NCBI RefSeq assembly: GCF_000426225.1
Contig: NZ_AUEY01000010.1
Coordinates: 1 to 64,000, forward strand
Source of the DNA: Desulforegula conservatrix Mb1Pa
Lineage (GTDB): Bacteria > Desulfobacterota > Desulfobacteria > Desulfobacterales > Desulforegulaceae
DNA: 64,000 bases
Reading direction: 5' to 3'
Part shown: in pieces, positions 44,282 through 51,564 of the stretch
Layout: every line of letters starts with the position of its first letter
How positions within the stretch are numbered: position 1 is the stretch's first letter
Notes under the pieces: model-generated
What the model was told of the DNA's origin: nothing
The model's database searches: none
What the model saw: the letters and a program-made list of their open reading frames with translations, nothing else
Position numbers and translations under genes: made by a program

Positions 44282-44390
44282 TTATAAACTCATAAAGAAC
44301 TAAAACAAATTTGGACTTGAACTTGATGGTTTAGTAAAAAAGACTTCGAGAAGGACTTTGGCAAATTTTTATACTAAATCATAAGTTTTT

Positions 44391-44617
44391 GTGGTTATGC
44401 TCAATTCTCAGTAATATTTGAAAGTTCATGGGCTTAACATTTTTAAAACTCTAAAAATATCAGTTTTTTGTCTACTAACAAAACCATAAAGTTTTTGCGG
44501 AGCTTTTTTCAAAAAGCGACTCGCCGAAGGCATTCGGATCAATGTCGGATTACGAGCAAAGGACGCTCTTATCCGACGAATTGGCCTTTTTTACGGCAAT
44601 TTAACCATACAAGGCAC
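44391..44617. repeat. 73-bp repeat right copy plus family B/E segments
   Basis: 44391-44463 is the inverted partner of 42258-42330. It is followed by a family B core (AAGTTTTTGCGGAGC and AAAAAGCGACTCGCC, 44490-44527) and a family E arm (TCGGATTACGAGCAAAGG, 44545-44617). The arrangement resembles the 20.7-20.83 kb mosaic. Confidence 0.8.
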
Positions 44618-44647
44618 TGTAACTGAAAATAAGACATACCCACAAAA

Positions 44648-45409
44648 TTATTTGAGATGAACCACGGTTATTCTTTCGGCATCTTCCTTGGATATTTTAA
44701 GGTGATAGCCTTTAACTTTTATATCCATCTGACCAGATTCCATATCAGAATTTTCGACTGTTATGATACATCCCGGAGAAGCCTGCATATCTGCAAGTTT
44801 TTTTGCTATGGAGCTATTTTCTCCGATTTCATTTATTGTCCCTTTTTCTCCTTTTTTGAGGAACAAAAGGGAGTGAATATTCTGTTTGTCTGAAAGATCC
44901 CCAATCCTTTTCTGCATTAGGCTTATGCAACGACTAAGGCATTCAGAGCATTCTTCTTCGTGCATGGACGGGTTTTCGCACCTGCCATCGAAACTTGCAA
45001 GCCAGTCTCTTCCTGTTCTTGGGCATGTTTCTATGAACTCGACAAAGCTGATCAGTTTATCCAGGGTTTTCCTCGAAACAGCATGTTCTACTTTGCAGGC
45101 AGTTTCTTCCGCTTCTATTTTTTCTATCTTCAGAATTTTTTCAAAAAAATCCCTTAGGGTTTCATGTCTTCGTACAATTTCCCTTGCTATTGTCTGACCA
45201 TTTTCAGTTAAAGTTATAAGGTCGTATGGTGCATAATTAATATAACCTTTTTCAGATAATGAACGCAGGGCTCCAGTAACAGAAGAGCTGTTAACGTTCA
45301 GCCTCTTTGCAATATCTTTTCCTCTGGCAGCCTGTTTTTCGGCAACTATATGAAAAATTGCTTCGAGATAATCTTCAAGGCTGGCGGTCAGGGTTATGTC
45401 AAATTCCAT
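44648..45409 (-). CDS. DtxR-family metal-dependent regulator with FeoA-like domain
   Basis: This 253-aa protein has a DtxR wHTH (LEDYLEAIFHIVAEKQAARG, RLNVNSSSVTGALRSL), then a metal-binding/dimerisation domain with RRHETLRDFFEKIL and ACKVEHAVSRKTLDKL carrying the usual His/Glu/Cys ligands. A Cys-rich insert (CENPSMHEEECSECLSRC) separates it from a C-terminal FeoA/SH3-like domain (about 180-250). It is probably an Fe or Mn sensor. It stands alone and has a palindrome over its own ribosome-binding site. It is a good candidate for binding the TTAGG/CCTAA operator at 17381-17400. Confidence 0.9.
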   Translation of the reverse strand: MEFDITLTASLEDYLEAIFHIVAEKQAARGKDIAKRLNVNSSSVTGALRSLSEKGYINYAPYDLITLTENGQTIAREIVRRHETLRDFFEKILKIEKIEAEETACKVEHAVSRKTLDKLISFVEFIETCPRTGRDWLASFDGRCENPSMHEEECSECLSRCISLMQKRIGDLSDKQNIHSLLFLKKGEKGTINEIGENSSIAKKLADMQASPGCIITVENSDMESGQMDIKVKGYHLKISKEDAERITVVHLK

Positions 45410-45417
45410 TAAGAGGC

Positions 45418-45438
45418 ACCTTTATTTTAAAATAAGGT
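45418..45438. promoter_or_regulatory. Palindrome over the dtxR ribosome-binding site
   Basis: ACCTTTATTTTAAAATAAGGT is an inverted repeat with one extra T. On the minus strand it contains the AAGGTG Shine-Dalgarno of the regulator. It could be an autoregulatory operator or a translational hairpin. Confidence 0.35.
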
Positions 45439-45525
45439 TTAATAAATAAAGCCCCAAACATATATCCCAAATTGTGTAAGAATGCAAAGACCTGATATTT
45501 TGTAAAAAGAGCAGTCAGTGAACTA

Positions 45526-45659
45526 TATAATACCATTTTCAAATCAAAGATGAAATCAAGGCGGCAAGGAGGAAGCGACGCAAACGTACGTGGTTTGTAC
45601 GTTGAGGAGCTGACGACGATGCCAACATAGATAGCGCTTTGATTTGGAATTGGTATAAC
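45526..45659. repeat. Family C miniature element
   Basis: The 134-bp element has inverted ends (ATAATACCATTTTCAAATC and, on the other strand, TTATACCAATTCCAAATC) both leading into AAAG. The inside is GC-richer, with GGCGGCAAGGAGGAAGCG and a CGTAC...GTACG palindrome. Its right end overlaps the stop codon of the trmJ-like gene. It is distinct from families A and B. Confidence 0.8.
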
Positions 45660-46393
45660 TATTCCTTGTCCCTGTTCCCATACCATTCAATCTGCCTGCA
45701 TATCCCCCTGATTATTCTGACTTCTTTGGCTCTTAAAGGCAGTCTTGAAAAGAAGTTTCTCAGATTGTTGAGCCAGTAATCAGGATTGTCTTTCTGTATG
45801 AAATCAATTTTCAGGAGAATATCCTTCAGATGAAAGTACATTTGTTCAAGCTCGAATCTTGTCGCAAGTGTGGGTAGAAAATCCTTGCCAATATATCCCT
45901 TTGCTTTGAAAAGCTCATAGCATACAACCATTACTGCCTGGGACAGATTGAGAGAGGAAAATCCATCTGTCGGAATATTGAGCAGGCTGTGGCATAGCTG
46001 GACTTCACCTGATTCAAGACCCCTGTCTTCACGACCGAATACAATGGCTATACGGTTATTCACTGACACAGGAATGAGTGACTGCGCAAGATCCGCCGGA
46101 TCATGAATGACCTGTCTGTTTCTTCCTATTCTGGCTGTTGTCCCGACTACATAGGAGAAGTCTGCAAGGGCCTCATTCAAGGTATCAAACCTTTTGATAT
46201 TATCCACAATATCCATAGATGCATGTGTGGCCATTTTCCCGATTTTTGTAAGATCAAAATCATCAGGATCAACAACAAGGAGTTCTTTTATTCCCATGTT
46301 TTTCATGGCCCTTGCGGAGCTTCCTATATTTTCCGGGAATTTTGGCCTGTGAAGAACAATACTGATATTTTCGAGTTTTAAAGCTTCAACCAT
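45659..46393 (-). CDS. trmJ: TrmJ-type tRNA (cytidine/uridine-2'-O-)-methyltransferase
   Basis: This 244-aa SPOUT enzyme methylates the ribose at position 32 of tRNAs. Motifs are VLHRPKFPENIGSSARAMKN, IAIVFGREDRGLESGEV (knot) and TDGFSSLNLSQAVMVVCYEL. An extended frame upstream was rejected; the start at 46393 (MVEALKLENISI) fits the family and lies 7 bp after the ndk stop. The stop TAG overlaps the family C element end, so the native C-terminus may have been changed slightly by the insertion. Confidence 0.88.
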   Translation of the reverse strand: MVEALKLENISIVLHRPKFPENIGSSARAMKNMGIKELLVVDPDDFDLTKIGKMATHASMDIVDNIKRFDTLNEALADFSYVVGTTARIGRNRQVIHDPADLAQSLIPVSVNNRIAIVFGREDRGLESGEVQLCHSLLNIPTDGFSSLNLSQAVMVVCYELFKAKGYIGKDFLPTLATRFELEQMYFHLKDILLKIDFIQKDNPDYWLNNLRNFFSRLPLRAKEVRIIRGICRQIEWYGNRDKE

Positions 46394-46400
46394 GATCTTT

Positions 46401-46817
46401 CTATCCAACCAGCTCCATTTTACTGAAGAAAAAAGAAATTTCCCTCGCAGCTGTTTCAGGGGCGTCAGATCCATGCACAGCATTTTTTTCCATGGCAGAG
46501 CCGAAATCCTTTCTTATGGTTCCTTCTGCCGCTTCCTTGAAGTTTGTCGCTCCCATGAGATCTCTCCAGGCTTTTATGGCGTTTTCCTTTTCAAGCACCA
46601 TGGCCACAATCGGGCCTGAGATCATGAAGGAATTGAGATCGTCATAAAAAGGCTTGCCTTTGTGAACGTCATAAAAATCTTCTGCTATCTCAAGGGAGAG
46701 CCTGGTCATTTTCATTGCTTTTATTCTGAATCCCTTTGTCTGGATTCTTTTAATTATTTCTCCTGTAGCATTTATCGCAACGGCATCAGGTTTAATAAGC
46801 GCAAGGGTCTTTTGCAT
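46401..46817 (-). CDS. ndk: Nucleoside diphosphate kinase
   Basis: The 138 residues are the usual Ndk length. It begins QKTLALIKPDAVA and has the catalytic histidine in NAVHGSDAPETAAREI. It transfers the gamma-phosphate between nucleotides. It lies 5 bp downstream of the DedA gene and 7 bp upstream of trmJ, so the three are probably one operon. Confidence 0.97.
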   Translation of the reverse strand: MQKTLALIKPDAVAINATGEIIKRIQTKGFRIKAMKMTRLSLEIAEDFYDVHKGKPFYDDLNSFMISGPIVAMVLEKENAIKAWRDLMGATNFKEAAEGTIRKDFGSAMEKNAVHGSDAPETAAREISFFFSKMELVG

Positions 46818-46822
46818 GATTC

Positions 46823-47428
46823 TTATCCTCTTTTCAGATGAGACTTAACAAAATAGGCCGCTCCTGCAAGAATAACAAGAACCACCACAACGTCAACAGG
46901 CCTGCTGTAATGATGAATCAGCTCTCTGTATCCTTCCATTTTGAATCCGACCCACGCAAGGAACATGTTCCATGCCGAAGCACCTATTGTTGTATAGATG
47001 CAGAAGGGGAGAAGTTTCATTTTACCGGCGCCGGCAGGGAGCGATATCAGATGTCTGACAACAGGAATGAATCTTCCTATGAATATTGCTGGTGAGCCGT
47101 ATTTTGAGAAGAACCTTTCTGTTGCCTCAAGATCTGAACTGTTGAGCAGAAGATATTTTCCGAATTTCTCTACAAGTGGTCTGCCTCCGTAATATCCAAT
47201 CCAATAAGAGAGCAGAGATCCGACAATGCTGCCGATGGTGCTTGATATGAAAACTCCAAGGAATGTGAATCTCCCGGTCGCAACAAGCCATCCTGCAAAT
47301 GGCATTACAGCTTCGCTTGGTATAGGGGCGATCATGCTTTCAAACATCATTAGAACAGCTATGCCCGGATGACCAGTAAGATCAATTATCCAGGTGGCTT
47401 TTTCTATTAAAAACTGCGTAATACCCAT
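46823..47428 (-). CDS. DedA family membrane protein
   Basis: This 201-aa inner-membrane protein has hydrophobic helices and the DedA (SNARE-associated/VTT) signatures MFESMIAPIPSEAVMPFAG and FIGRFIPVVRHLISLPAGAG. The family is linked to lipid carrier recycling (undecaprenyl phosphate or phospholipid scrambling). It is the first gene of the dedA-ndk-trmJ set. Confidence 0.92.
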   Translation of the reverse strand: MGITQFLIEKATWIIDLTGHPGIAVLMMFESMIAPIPSEAVMPFAGWLVATGRFTFLGVFISSTIGSIVGSLLSYWIGYYGGRPLVEKFGKYLLLNSSDLEATERFFSKYGSPAIFIGRFIPVVRHLISLPAGAGKMKLLPFCIYTTIGASAWNMFLAWVGFKMEGYRELIHHYSRPVDVVVVLVILAGAAYFVKSHLKRG

Positions 47429-47628
47429 AAGGCTCCTTATGCAAATTCTATTGTATTTTTTTTAAGAGGCTTGAACAACCCATTATATACATTCGAGATT
47501 GCCTGAATACAACGGATGCGGCGTTGCTGCAATGACAAATTTGAATCATGCCTGTTGTCCGGCGCCAAAATCATGTTGACTGCAAATCGTTTTTTATATC
47601 AAAAAAGAACCTGAAAAGTTCAAATTAT

Positions 47629-47759
47629 GATGGACTCGCAAAAAGTCAAAAAATGGCTTTAGCGTCATGCCGGACTTGACCCGGCTCCAGTCTTTTCAGA
47701 AAGGTCTGGATTCCGGCCTGCTCCGGAATGACGGTAGTCGGACTTTTGGCGACCTTGTC
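47629..47759. repeat. Family A miniature element, copy 6
   Basis: The 131-bp element is flanked by a perfect AATTAT duplication. It ends 22 bases before the buk start codon and just before its ribosome-binding site, so it forms most of the buk 5' region. Confidence 0.92.
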
Positions 47760-47781
47760 AATTATAAAAGGAAATCATTTA

Positions 47782-48852
47782 ATGATGGGAAATATGATTC
47801 TTGCCATCAATCCTGGCTCGACATCCACTAAAATATCGGTTTTTAAGGAAACTGTTCCTTTATTTGAGGAAACTCTCAGGCACTCGAGCGATGAAATTAA
47901 TTCTTTTGAATCAATACTATCCCAGTACAGTTTCAGAAAAGATGTAATACTTGAGAGCTTAAAAAAAAATGGCGTTAATCTTGCTGAAATGACAGCGGTT
48001 GTAGGTCGTGGTGGTCTGCTTAGACCTGTATCCGGTGGTACCTATATTGTCGATTATACAATGATAGCTGATCTTAAATCAGGATTTTACGGCGAGCATG
48101 CCTCCAATCTTGGGGCAGTTATTGCCAATGAAATTGCGGGAAATCTTGGAGTCCCGTCTTTTATTGTGGATCCTGTGGTTGTGGATGAACTCTCTGACCT
48201 TGCAAGAATATCCGGGCTACCTGAAATTGAACGAAGATCAATATTCCATGCACTCAACCAGAAAGCCGTTGCAAGACGTGCAGCCGAAGAACTTGGGAAA
48301 GGCTACAATGACTGCAATTTCATAGTCTGTCATATGGGCGGAGGCATTTCTGTCGGAGCACATGAAAAAGGCAGGGTGATCGATGTGAATAACGCCCTTG
48401 ACGGTGATGGGCCATTCAGCCCTGAACGATCAGGCAGTCTTCCTGTTGGCGAACTTTCGAGGCTTTGCTTTTCTGGAGAAATTGAATTTTCAGAAATGAA
48501 AAAAAGAATAAAAGGGAAGGGCGGCCTTGTCGCCTACCTCAATTCAAATGATGGCAGGGAAGTATCTGAAATGATAGATTCCGGCAATGAAAAGGCGCTT
48601 CTTGTATACAATGCCATGGCTTACCAAATAGGCAAGGAAATAGGTATGTGCGGCGCAGTTTTAAAGGGTAGGGTCGACTTAATAATCCTTACAGGGGGAC
48701 TGGCTTTTGACAAAAGGCTCACAGGCTGGATTACTGAAATGGTTTCATTTATAGCACCCGTAAGAATTTTTCCTGGAGAGGACGAAATGTCAGCACTTGC
48801 AGCAGGAGCGCTAAGGGTTTTGAACGGAGAAGAAGCCGCAAAGAATTATTGA
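47782..48852 (+). CDS. buk: Butyrate kinase (acetokinase family)
   Basis: The 356 residues match the size of butyrate kinases. It shows ILAINPGSTSTKISVF, VGRGGLLRPVSGG, CHMGGGISVGAH, DGDGPFSPERSG and the C-terminal ILTGGLAFDKRL. It interconverts butyryl phosphate + ADP with butyrate + ATP, or acts on other short or branched acyl phosphates. The frame is open to 47728, but that extension is encoded by a family A repeat. ATG 47782, 9 bases after AAAGGA, is taken as the start. No phosphotransbutyrylase gene is adjacent. Confidence 0.93.
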   Translation: MMGNMILAINPGSTSTKISVFKETVPLFEETLRHSSDEINSFESILSQYSFRKDVILESLKKNGVNLAEMTAVVGRGGLLRPVSGGTYIVDYTMIADLKSGFYGEHASNLGAVIANEIAGNLGVPSFIVDPVVVDELSDLARISGLPEIERRSIFHALNQKAVARRAAEELGKGYNDCNFIVCHMGGGISVGAHEKGRVIDVNNALDGDGPFSPERSGSLPVGELSRLCFSGEIEFSEMKKRIKGKGGLVAYLNSNDGREVSEMIDSGNEKALLVYNAMAYQIGKEIGMCGAVLKGRVDLIILTGGLAFDKRLTGWITEMVSFIAPVRIFPGEDEMSALAAGALRVLNGEEAAKNY

Positions 48853-48881
48853 TAGCCACAAATAAGCGAATAATCAGACAA

Positions 48882-49919
48882 TTATTTAACCGGGAATCTG
48901 AAAATACCAGAAGGCTTTATTTCCGTTGTGACAATAATCGCAGAAGCGTCTGGCTCAAAACAGACAGCTTCCCTTTGGGGTAGTCTTTTATCTGTATTAC
49001 TTAAGAGGCTTATTTTTTGAGCAGGGCGTGAAACAACTGACCGCCACGATTCTTTTAAACTCGTTCTTTTAAAGAGATATGCGTCGGTATAAGTCAAAAG
49101 TACCATGGACATGCAGTCCCTGCTTATGTCCATGGCAGTCACACGTAAACTTTTTTTACCCTGATTTATTTTTTCATTATCATTTGAATCAGATGATGCA
49201 AGATTGATGATTCCGATTTTTTTTGCAGTTATGGCCTCATTCCCTGAAGAAGATAAGGGGATTTCATAAAGAACAGGCGGCATCTCTCCTTTGGATACAA
49301 GGAAAGCCGAATCTGATGTTGTATCCACAGCCACAGCCTCACAGTCATGACTGCCATCAGGATATCTGAATTTGATGATCTTCTCAGGCTTGAGGCTCTT
49401 AGAGCATTTTTCATCATTCATGACTGATTCCTGATTGATTGATTCCGGGGTCTTGTTTAATAATGGCTCCCTGACAATATTCAGATAATTCAGGTCTCTG
49501 ATCCCAAGGTTATCTCCTGTGTCTGATATCAGCAGATAAGATATTTTGTTTTTTGAAAATGAAGCTATGTCTTCCCAGTCAAGGCATCCTGAGTCCTCAA
49601 GCGTGAAGCATGCCATATTCCGGCCATTTGTTGACATTGCGTAAATAACAGGGGCATTACCGCTGTCATTATGGGACCAGATGATACCCTGGTTCAACGT
49701 GGAATATGCAAGTCCGCTTGCTTCAAAAAGATCAGGGTGCTCAATATTTCCAAGAAACGAATACCCTTTTTGGGTCAATGGCTCTGAAATAGCAGCATCC
49801 AGGCTTATTGACATGAAAATGAAGACTGCAAACATGCAAATGCTTATTTTGATGTAGTTGGAATCTTTTGTTTTTATAATCATAATTTTTATATGGTGAA
49901 TTATTTGTTCGACTAACAA
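48882..49919 (-). CDS. Predicted exported beta-propeller protein
   Basis: The 345-residue frame has a hydrophobic segment (about 27-45) that looks like a signal peptide or anchor, so the true start is probably one of the internal methionines before it (M13, MIIKTKDSNYIKIS, is one candidate). The mature part has EASGLAYSTLNQGIIWSHND, DWEDIASF, ISDTGDNLGIRDL and YPDGSHDCEAVAVD. This pattern is known from uncharacterised secreted six-bladed propeller proteins. There are no clear catalytic residues and no operon partner. Confidence 0.7.
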   Translation of the reverse strand: MLVEQIIHHIKIMIIKTKDSNYIKISICMFAVFIFMSISLDAAISEPLTQKGYSFLGNIEHPDLFEASGLAYSTLNQGIIWSHNDSGNAPVIYAMSTNGRNMACFTLEDSGCLDWEDIASFSKNKISYLLISDTGDNLGIRDLNYLNIVREPLLNKTPESINQESVMNDEKCSKSLKPEKIIKFRYPDGSHDCEAVAVDTTSDSAFLVSKGEMPPVLYEIPLSSSGNEAITAKKIGIINLASSDSNDNEKINQGKKSLRVTAMDISRDCMSMVLLTYTDAYLFKRTSLKESWRSVVSRPAQKISLLSNTDKRLPQREAVCFEPDASAIIVTTEIKPSGIFRFPVK

Positions 49920-50017
49920 GATCTAAGTAATATATATTTTGACGCGAGACAATGAGATCTTAAATAGAACTGTTAACCGGAATGTCAGCATTTGCTCTAA
50001 ATGACAATATAATATTT

Positions 50018-50151
50018 GATGATCTCGCAATAAAATCAGATCCCCGTCATTCCGGCGAAGGTCGAAATCCATAAATATTTGAAAATACAAAGATGCCGGA
50101 TCAAGCCCGGCATGATGCTAAAGCCATTTTTTGACTTTTTGCGATTCCATC
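50018..50151. repeat. Family A miniature element, copy 7
   Basis: The 134-bp element runs from GATGATCTCGC to GCGATTCCATC and is flanked by a perfect 7-bp AATATTT duplication. It fills most of the leader of the downstream binding-protein gene. Confidence 0.9.
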
Positions 50152-50186
50152 AATATTTCAGCCTAACCATAAATATCGGGTTTCTC

Positions 50187-51098
50187 ATGAGTAAGTTTCT
50201 TTTTTATCCCCAAATTTTTCCGCTATTATTTATCATCGTCCTTGCGGGCATGATGACATGCCCAGGCATTACCTTTGCAGAAGTTGATACTGTTGTCAGG
50301 TATTTCCAGACTGATCCGAGATACGATTACAGAATAAAATTGCTTGCACTTGCACTTGAGAAAACACTGGAAACCCATGGAGGGTATGTTCTTGTGCCAT
50401 ACAAGGGGGATTCGGAAATAACCCAGGCAAGAGGTTTGTACGAACTTGAAAAAAATAATTACGACGTAGCTTTTCTTCCATCAAATATCGAAAGAGAAAA
50501 ACGTTTTTTGCCTGTCAAAATGGATATCATGAAAGGAATTATTGGTTTAAGGCTTTTACTCATACATAAAGATAATGCCCCAAGATTCGAAAAAGTTAAT
50601 AATTTCAAGGATCTTAAGGATGGTTTTGTCGCCGGATTCTGTGATCAGTGGGCAGATATTGATATTCTAAAGGCAAATGGCATTCGCGTCGTGACATCAA
50701 GCGTATACACCAATCTGTTCCCAATGCTTTATTATAAGCGCTTTGATTTTTTCCCAAGAGGAATAAATGAAATAGGGCCAGAGCTTTCTAAGATCAGGGA
50801 TACATTTCCAGCCATAGATGAGGAAAAAAAACTGGCCCTTTATTATCCCATGCCTGTCTATTTCTTCGTCAACAAGAACAATGCAGCCCTTGCAAACAGG
50901 ATAGAAGAAGGCTTAAAAAAAGCTGAAAAAGAAGGGGCATTTAAGAGGCTTTTTCTTGAAGAGCACTCTTCTGCCATAAAAAAGGTAAATCTTGATAATA
51001 GAATGGTTTTAAGGCTCTCAAATCCGGATCTCTCCGCTGGAACTCCTGAACCTGACACTTCCTGGTGGTTAAATGATTTATTAATAAAATCAAAATAA
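50187..51098 (+). CDS. Periplasmic substrate-binding protein
   Basis: This 303-aa protein has a signal peptide (MSKFLFYPQIFPLLFIIVLA, cleavage probably after FAE/A). The mature part has the type 2 periplasmic-binding fold used by ABC transporters and by some sensor systems: ALALEKTLETHG, YDVAFLPSNIEREKRFLPV and LYYPMPVYFFVNKNN. The frame is open back to 50079 but that part lies inside a family A repeat. No permease or ATPase gene is adjacent, so its ligand and partner are unknown. Confidence 0.8.
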   Translation: MSKFLFYPQIFPLLFIIVLAGMMTCPGITFAEVDTVVRYFQTDPRYDYRIKLLALALEKTLETHGGYVLVPYKGDSEITQARGLYELEKNNYDVAFLPSNIEREKRFLPVKMDIMKGIIGLRLLLIHKDNAPRFEKVNNFKDLKDGFVAGFCDQWADIDILKANGIRVVTSSVYTNLFPMLYYKRFDFFPRGINEIGPELSKIRDTFPAIDEEKKLALYYPMPVYFFVNKNNAALANRIEEGLKKAEKEGAFKRLFLEEHSSAIKKVNLDNRMVLRLSNPDLSAGTPEPDTSWWLNDLLIKSK

Positions 51099-51107
51099 GA
51101 TAAGTTT

Positions 51108-51236
51108 GACAAGGTCGCAAAAAAGTCCGGTTCTCTTAATTACTGCGCAGGCTGGGATCCAGAAGTATCTGAAAATACAAATATGCCGGATCATGTCCGG
51201 CATGACGCTGTTGCCTTTTTTGACTTTTTGCGGATC
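51108..51236. repeat. Family A miniature element, copy 8, fused to a family B fragment
   Basis: The family A left end GACAAGGTCGCAAAAAAGTC and arms are clear. The right end (TTTTTGCGGATC) runs directly into a decayed family B right half (about 51228-51335: CTTTTTTCAAAAGAGCG, then GTAGTTATTGGAATAATAAA). The join suggests one element inserted into the other. Confidence 0.75.
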
Positions 51237-51335
51237 TTTTTTCAAAAGAGCGACTCTTTGGTATCTTTTTTATTAAAAATATCAGTAGTTATTGGAATAA
51301 TAAAATATTCCTCACTTAACGAGACCAGAACCTTC

Positions 51336-51564
51336 TTTTTTTAGTCCGCGCTCTCTGCATACCGAATCAAAACAACCTGAAGTGTCTATGTATGCCATTA
51401 TATCTGTGTAAAACTATTGTATTTAACAACTGCGGGATATTAATCGTTAATAAATTAATATATTAATAGACATTCTGTAGTCAGGCATTTTCAGCAGATT
51501 TTAGGTTTTTAGCTCCCCGCAAAAACTCATCATCAGTGTTTTCATATAATTTACAGGTGAAGAA
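51336..51564 (+). other. Upstream region of the PfaA-like synthase gene
   Basis: This stretch is A+T-rich with a TTAATATATTAATAG-type run near 51460-51475 that could hold a promoter. No operator palindrome or small gene was recognised. Confidence 0.35.

Noticed and set aside
45399-45686. 95-codon minus-strand frame between dtxR and trmJ
   Set aside because: It runs straight through the family C inverted-repeat element and has no independent support.
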